Positions 5,703 through 9,102 of a DNA stretch of 9,102 bases are shown here, in pieces. The stretch is from Natrinema soli (GTDB taxonomy: Archaea > Halobacteriota > Halobacteria > Halobacteriales > Natrialbaceae), in NCBI RefSeq assembly GCF_028618695.1, contig NZ_JAQIVI010000390.1, forward strand, positions 1 to 9,102, in the 5' to 3' direction. The position numbers and the translations under genes were made by a program. The first letter of the stretch is position 1. Every line of letters starts with the position of its first letter. The notes below the pieces were generated by a model. The model had not been told where the DNA came from and did no database searches. It saw only the letters and a program-made list of their open reading frames with translations.

Positions 5703-6086
5703 TCAAGCATCCTCCTGGATAGCGTGGGCGAGGTCGAGTAGTTCGAAGACCGCTGTATCGGCGATACGGTAGTAGCTCCACTTGCCTTTCTTACGGGACT
5801 TGACCAGTCCTACCTCTTTTAATTTCCGGAGGTGGGTAGCGACCGTCGATTGCGGAGCGTCGAGGACGACCTGTAATTCACAGCCACAGCACTCCGAGTC
5901 CCGGAGAGCCTCAAGGATGCGGAGCCGATCCTCATTGCCAAGCGCCTTGAAGACAGCCGCTTGTCCGGCAACATCCTGTTTCGGTAGCCGTACATTCTGT
6001 AAGGTAGCGATCCGATCTTCTGGGTTATCATAGAGTCGTTCGAGTGCATTCACAGCATCGTCGGGCGGGGATTCTGTTCCAGACAT
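5703..6086 (-). CDS. ArsR-family repressor (ArsR2) with Cys-Cys-x-Cys sensor motif
   Basis: The product has 127 residues. The winged-helix fold spans about 42-115: [21 protein letters not shown], then [13 protein letters not shown] (C66, C67, C69), recognition helix [18 protein letters not shown], and wing [13 protein letters not shown]. The CCxC cluster lies where classical ArsR has CxC, so a soft metal or metalloid inducer is likely, with an extra thiol compared with ArsR1. The N-terminal 40 residues are a charged extension ([20 protein letters not shown]). The gene overlaps the permease frame downstream and begins 21 nt after the Cys-rich peptide gene. A short AT-rich stretch before the ATG contains TTTTGA twice (6088-6093, 6101-6106), a possible half-site pair. 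The inducer could be As(III), organoarsenical, Sb, Cd or Hg. Confidence 0.85.
   Translation of the reverse strand: MSGTESPPDDAVNALERLYDNPEDRIATLQNVRLPKQDVAGQAAVFKALGNEDRLRILEALRDSECCGCELQVVLDAPQSTVATHLRKLKEVGLVKSRKKGKWSYYRIADTAVFELLDLAHAIQEDA
5711..5716 (-). promoter_or_regulatory. Shine-Dalgarno site deciding the permease start
   Basis: AGGAGG on the minus strand lies inside the end of arsR2. It directly adjoins the upstream ATG (5710), too close to serve it, and is 9 nt from the ATG at 5701, a usable spacing. It supports translation of the permease from a polycistronic mRNA. Confidence 0.55.
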
Positions 6087-6107
6087 ATTTTGATTATACG
6101 TTTTGAA

Positions 6108-6314
6108 TTATTCGCAGCAGCTGTTTGAATCGGACTCTGACGAATCAGCTGGAACTTCTTCAATAGTCGAGCCACAGCAGTCCTCTTCTTCATCTTGGCC
6201 ATAGCAGTCAGCTGGGACTTCTTCGATAGTTGAGCCACAGCAGTCCTCGTCTTCATCTTGGTCGTAGCGGTCAACGAGTCGATTCCAGATTCGGCCGAGG
6301 GCACTTTGAGCCAT
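6108..6314 (-). CDS. Small Cys-Cys repeat protein, candidate metal(loid)-binding peptide
   Basis: The product is an acidic soluble peptide of 68 residues. After a short helix-like start (MAQSALGRIWNRLVDRY) two 21-residue repeats follow (about 16-36 and 37-57), both containing DCCGSTIEEVPAD. A degenerate third unit ends SDSNSCCE. Cys occurs as three adjacent pairs (25/26, 46/47, 66/67) plus C37. Vicinal thiols bind As(III), Cd or Hg well, so buffering or delivery to the permease is a reasonable inference; no family was recognised. An ATG farther upstream (6371) is in frame, but 6314 fits the acidic composition and a TATA-like box about 31 nt upstream. It is first in the unit with arsR2 and the permease, whose products also carry Cys-Cys motifs. 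Confidence 0.75.
   Translation of the reverse strand: MAQSALGRIWNRLVDRYDQDEDEDCCGSTIEEVPADCYGQDEEEDCCGSTIEEVPADSSESDSNSCCE
6125..6267 (-). repeat. 63-bp in-frame tandem duplication within the Cys-rich peptide gene
   Basis: GCCACAGCAG recurs at 6171 and 6234, a period of 63 bp (21 codons), with the flanking codons largely conserved. Differences are few and partly synonymous (for example ATCGAAGAAGTC versus ATTGAAGAAGTT), so the duplication is older than a fresh slippage event and the protein repeat appears to be maintained. Confidence 0.75.
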
Positions 6315-6341
6315 TACATTATATTGTATATTCACGATTCG

Positions 6342-6349
6342 TCTTAAAG
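6342..6349 (-). promoter_or_regulatory. TATA-like box of the Cys-peptide/arsR2/permease unit
   Basis: CTTTAAGA on the minus strand is centred about 31 nt upstream of ATG 6314, suitable for a leaderless transcript. Between box and start lies TATATTGTATAT (6320-6331), a partial palindrome (ATAT-TGT-ATAT) that could be the ArsR2 operator. Confidence 0.4.
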
Positions 6350-6557
6350 ATTGGGACTCTCCTCGAATCATATTCTGATCAATCTCGGAGGTCTATTAGG
6401 ACAGCTGAAAGAGTTGGACCACGCCACTGTTCAAATTGTCTGCTCTGCTCTGTTGAATCCGCAGAAAGTGATGCATTCTGACCGGAGTACAGTCAATACG
6501 GGTGACTTGCGAATTGCTCAGTACAGAACGTGGGTCTATCAGCGCAGATGCCATACC

Positions 6558-6776
6558 TTAAGCGTAATTCGCTTTTGCTCGTCGATACGCGGTGACAACA
6601 AAATACAGACAGATCGCTACCGTGAACAGCCAATGTGGGTATGTGAACAGGTCGATTAAGAACGTTACAGGAGGTTCACTGAGAATCAAAGCGATAAGAA
6701 CTCCAATAATAGCGAGAACCGCGATGAAAATGCATCCCATGAGTGCCGTATCACGGAGAACTGAACGTCGGCCCAT
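6558..6776 (-). CDS. Small membrane protein with two transmembrane segments
   Basis: The product has 72 residues. A basic N-terminus (MGRRSVLRD) precedes a first hydrophobic helix (about 10-32, ALMGCIFIAVLAIIGVLIAL). A short loop with two prolines follows (SEPPVTFLIDLFTYPHW), then a second helix (about 49-63, WLFTVAICLYFVVTAY) and a basic tail (RRAKANYA). By charge distribution both ends are likely cytoplasmic. I recognise no family. The gene stands alone between the Cys-peptide unit and a winged-helix regulator, with a perfect 14-bp palindrome 9-22 nt before its start, so it is probably regulated on its own. Function is unknown. Confidence 0.6.
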   Translation of the reverse strand: MGRRSVLRDTALMGCIFIAVLAIIGVLIALILSEPPVTFLIDLFTYPHWLFTVAICLYFVVTAYRRAKANYA

Positions 6777-6784
6777 GCAAACAA

Positions 6785-6798
6785 TATATCTAGATATA
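6785..6798. promoter_or_regulatory. Perfect 14-bp palindrome upstream of the small membrane protein
   Basis: TATATCTAGATATA is a perfect palindrome 9-22 nt upstream of the start at 6776. It is closer to the start than a TATA box normally lies in leaderless haloarchaeal genes, so an operator is more likely, possibly for the neighbouring winged-helix regulator. Confidence 0.4.
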
Positions 6799-6848
6799 CG
6801 TCTTCCGCGTTACACACGCAGGTGTAGTTAGCGTTCAGGAGTTTGTCT

Positions 6849-7385
6849 TCACTCACTATTCTCTTCGGATTGGTCGTCTGTGATGGGCTCGAGGGATTCT
6901 TCCATCCGTTCGAAATGAGCTTCACGGAGCGCTTCCTCTGACGGCTCTTTCTGCACGACAGACGTACCCTCAGGCAGCTCTACGTCCTCATCCACCAATG
7001 GGTCTACGTCGACCACCATTTTGCGAATCTCCATATCCCGATTGATTTTCCCGACCAGCTGCTCGAACGCCGTCTCACGTTCCTGCCGGATCCGCCGGAG
7101 CTCTCGGACCTTCCGCTCGAACTCCGTCTGTACTGCCCAATCATACACGCGACGCCCGAGGATCGTGAGCTCATACCGCTTCTCTGTCCCATGCTCGGTT
7201 GGCCTGTGACTCACCGTGAACACGTTGCGCTCAACACCTTCCGAGAGCCGTGAGGACACTGTCGATCCACTTACTGCAACCGCGTCGACGAGTGCGTTGA
7301 ACGTCGCTGTTCCCGTCCCGATCTCCGTGATGAGTTCCGCCGCTCCCTTCTTCCGAAGAAACGCCTCAAGTTCGTCCAAGCCCAT
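6849..7385 (-). CDS. Winged helix-turn-helix transcriptional regulator with coiled-coil C-terminus
   Basis: The product has 178 residues. Residues 3-83 form a winged helix: LDELEAFLRKKGAAELITEI, TATFNALVDAV, recognition helix SGSTVSSRLSEGVERN, wing VFTVSHRPTEHGTEKRYELT, and closing helix LGRRVYDWAV. This is similar in layout to HxlR/MarR-like archaeal regulators. Residues 87-122 are a charged helix (EFERKVRELRRIRQERETAF), probably a dimer coiled coil, followed by an acidic tail. No Cys is present, so it is not a thiol metal sensor. The frame is open to 7478, but the ATG at 7385 has GGGAGGT 4 nt before it and a TATA box 26-33 nt upstream, which fixes the start. Targets are unknown; the small membrane protein gene and its palindrome are the nearest candidates. 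Confidence 0.75.
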   Translation of the reverse strand: MGLDELEAFLRKKGAAELITEIGTGTATFNALVDAVAVSGSTVSSRLSEGVERNVFTVSHRPTEHGTEKRYELTILGRRVYDWAVQTEFERKVRELRRIRQERETAFEQLVGKINRDMEIRKMVVDVDPLVDEDVELPEGTSVVQKEPSEEALREAHFERMEESLEPITDDQSEENSE

Positions 7386-7410
7386 CGTACCTCCCTGTTC
7401 TCCACCCACC

Positions 7411-7418
7411 ACTATAAA
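7411..7418 (-). promoter_or_regulatory. TATA box of the winged-helix regulator gene
   Basis: TTTATAGT on the minus strand lies 26-33 nt before the ATG at 7385. It supports that start rather than the in-frame ATG at 7478. Inverted repeats ATTGT/ACAAT (7462-7466 / 7471-7475) and GTATA/TATAC (7487-7491 / 7497-7501) lie farther upstream. Confidence 0.55.
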
Positions 7419-7682
7419 CCCAACCGAAATTTGATTCATACTGATTCTTGACTCACATCGAATTGTAGCCACAATCAATTCTCCAAGTATAGCACGTATA
7501 CCCCTTCATATGTCTCCCACCACAAGCCAAGAGCAGACAATCGACATTAATGCACAATCAATCTTTCACTCTATCCTATACTGATATTCACCCTTTCTCA
7601 ACAGACACGTCTACACAGTATCACTCCAGTATCTGGTCGACCGCAGCCCTGAAACAGAACAACTCGCCCCAGAGGTGGCTCA

Positions 7683-8983
7683 ATGCCAACTGATCCGTCG
7701 GCTGTCGCTGAGTCAATCATTGTCCACGCGGAGACGCTCTGTGAGCGTGAAGACCACCTCTGGGACGTCATCCGGAAACTCTCAATTCCCGTCGCCGAAT
7801 TGGAAGATACCCGCGATCAGAACCGCGTAACCTTTGGAACTGACGAAATGTTCCGCACGCTCTTGTTCAAAGGAATTCGTGGCATCTCCCAGAACGAATT
7901 AGCGCAACGACTTGGTCGGGAGCCGAGCTTAGTCAAGAGCTTCCACCTCGATATTACCGATCTCTCGAATACACCGACCCAACAACAGCTCTCGTACACG
8001 CACGCGCAGTTCAGCGAGGATACCCAGAAAGTCCTCAATCGCACGGTTGCTGGCGTCCGGCAAGTTGCTCTCGACAACGACGTCCTCACAGAAGGGCTCG
8101 TCCCATCAGTCCCAGCCAAAACCGAGGAAGAGTCACAAAGCGCGAATGAGTACAAGAAGGAGAAGGCCCAGAAGACGCTGACGCTCGCTCGAAAACACGT
8201 TATCCCTGAGTTCGACACGCACCGAGCAGCCCACAAGACGTACTCCGACGAGGTAATGCTGGATATGTTTGCGAGTATCTGCGCGAACAACGGCAGTGCT
8301 CATTCAGAAGCCGAGTACGGCTGGCTCACCAACGACGACCTCATTTGTGACGACTCGACCTTTCTACGGGCAATCAAGAAGATCGCGACACCGGAAGACT
8401 CGGACGGCCAGCTCACGTTCGAAGATTTTGAGGACGATGATTCGATGCCCGAAATCGACCGGATTCGGGACGCAATTATGACAGCGTTCAACGCCGCGAC
8501 GGAAAACATCATCAACTCAATTCGCGGAGACGACCCGTTCGACTCTCGGGAGACCGTCGCAGCGATCGACATCACGCACAAGCAGTTCCACGTCTGGCCG
8601 TGGGAGGACAAAGAAGCGGGTATCGCGAAGCCGGACTATCCGAAGATGGTGAGTGGGTACAAGAAAGACGGCGAGTACAAGCGTGGATACAAGTACGCGA
8701 CGATCACCTTAGTAGGAGACCACGCACCGATTGTACTCGGCATCGAACCAGTGAAAGAGGACTCTGCGTGGGAACCCGACGACTCTCCATCGTACTCGAA
8801 AGCCGACTTAGTAAGTCGGTTGCTTGACCGGGCCGAGCAGTTCGTCGACCTGGATATGGTGATGTTCGACCGTGGATTCTACGTCAATCGAGTGTACGCA
8901 GATGTTCACGAACGCGGGCTCACGTACCTTTCCCCAGTGCCGACGTACGAGGATGACTTGGCGGCAATTCAGGATATTCATAC
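7683..8983 (+). pseudogene. DDE (IS4-like) transposase, interrupted near its 3' end
   Basis: About 433 residues of genuine transposase are visible. The N-terminal part (about 1-110) contains the DNA-binding-like FRTLLFKGIRGISQNELAQR. The RNase H-like catalytic part starts at TVAAIDITHKQFHVWPW (D296), and FDRGFYVNRVYADV (D396) gives the second acidic residue. The third catalytic acid expected downstream is missing. From about 8980 the frame continues to a stop at 9095 only as the Arg/Ser-rich antisense of another transposase, so this copy is probably inactive. The start is supported by GAGGTG 7 nt upstream of ATG 7683. The precise insertion-sequence family and its left terminal repeat were not identified. 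Confidence 0.7.
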
Positions 8984-9102
8984 TCACGGACATAAATACG
9001 TAAAGACATCTGGAACTTTGATTCGGTTGAGTGCAGAGAGAGCAGCATCACGAAGATCGTCAAGCGTCTCGAACAGACGGTTCCCAAGTTCTTGATCGAG
9101 TT
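8984..9102 (-). CDS. Transposase C-terminus (probably IS630/Tc1-like), partial at window edge
   Basis: The minus strand encodes the last 38 residues of a protein entering from the right edge: ELGNRLFETLDDLRDAALSA, then LNRIKVPDVFTYLCP and a stop at 8984-8986. The pattern NRxFxxLDxLxxAxxxAL-xxIxVPxVxxY followed by a near-immediate stop resembles the C-terminal end of haloarchaeal IS630-family transposases. It lies head-on inside the reading frame of the plus-strand transposase. IS630 elements target TA, and a TA at 8981-8982 just outside the stop is a possible junction. The family assignment is from memory of the pattern. Confidence 0.55.
   Translation of the reverse strand, partial: LDQELGNRLFETLDDLRDAALSALNRIKVPDVFTYLCP

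Noticed and set aside
7386..7478. Upstream extension of the winged-helix regulator to 7478
   Set aside because: GGGAGGT and a TATA box both point to the ATG at 7385.
9000..9095. Arg/Ser-rich C-terminus of the plus-strand transposase
   Set aside because: It is antisense to a clear transposase C-terminus on the minus strand, so it was not counted as part of the protein.
1..9102. CRISPR array
   Set aside because: The only regular repeat is the 63-bp coding duplication at 6125-6267; there are no spaced short repeats or cas genes.

Overview
The window looks like accessory DNA from a haloarchaeon. The proteins are strongly acidic (Asp/Glu-rich, Lys-poor), the coding regions are GC-rich with AT-rich gaps, and several starts sit 24-33 nt from a TATA-like box, as expected for leaderless archaeal transcripts. 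No rRNA, tRNA or core housekeeping gene is visible. Gene content (two transposase remnants, a truncated integrase, a resistance island) suggests a plasmid or genomic island. The organism assignment is inference.

Left part (1-1407, minus strand): a tight three-gene unit made of a winged-helix protein, a His-rich protein resembling TumE (DUF6516) toxins, and a tyrosine recombinase cut off after its DNA-binding half. The integrase break coincides with one of two diverged, oppositely oriented sequence copies (about 1-66 and 1765-1833). The gap 1408-2021 holds a cluster of potential hairpins and an 18-bp operator-like palindrome, but no convincing gene.

Centre (2022-6314): two arsenic/metalloid modules. 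Module 1 is arsR1-acr3-arsC (minus strand): thiol-sensing repressor, arsenite efflux carrier and LMW-phosphatase-type arsenate reductase. A RidA-family gene diverges from it. Each start codon is abutted by a related 24-bp inverted repeat (17 of 24 positions identical), so one ArsR probably controls both directions. Module 2 (minus strand) is a small Cys-Cys repeat protein, a second ArsR with a Cys-Cys-x-Cys motif, and an ArsP-type permease with Cys-Cys in a soluble loop. Arsenate entering the cell would be reduced by ArsC and exported by Acr3. The second permease may export methylated or organic arsenicals or another thiophilic species, and the Cys-rich peptide may buffer or hand over the metal. 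These last two roles are inference.

Right part (6558-9102): a two-helix membrane peptide, a winged-helix regulator with its own TATA box, and a DDE transposase (plus strand) that keeps two catalytic Asp. Its reading frame runs into the 3' end of an oppositely oriented, probably IS630-type, transposase entering from the right edge. This suggests one insertion sequence inserted into another.
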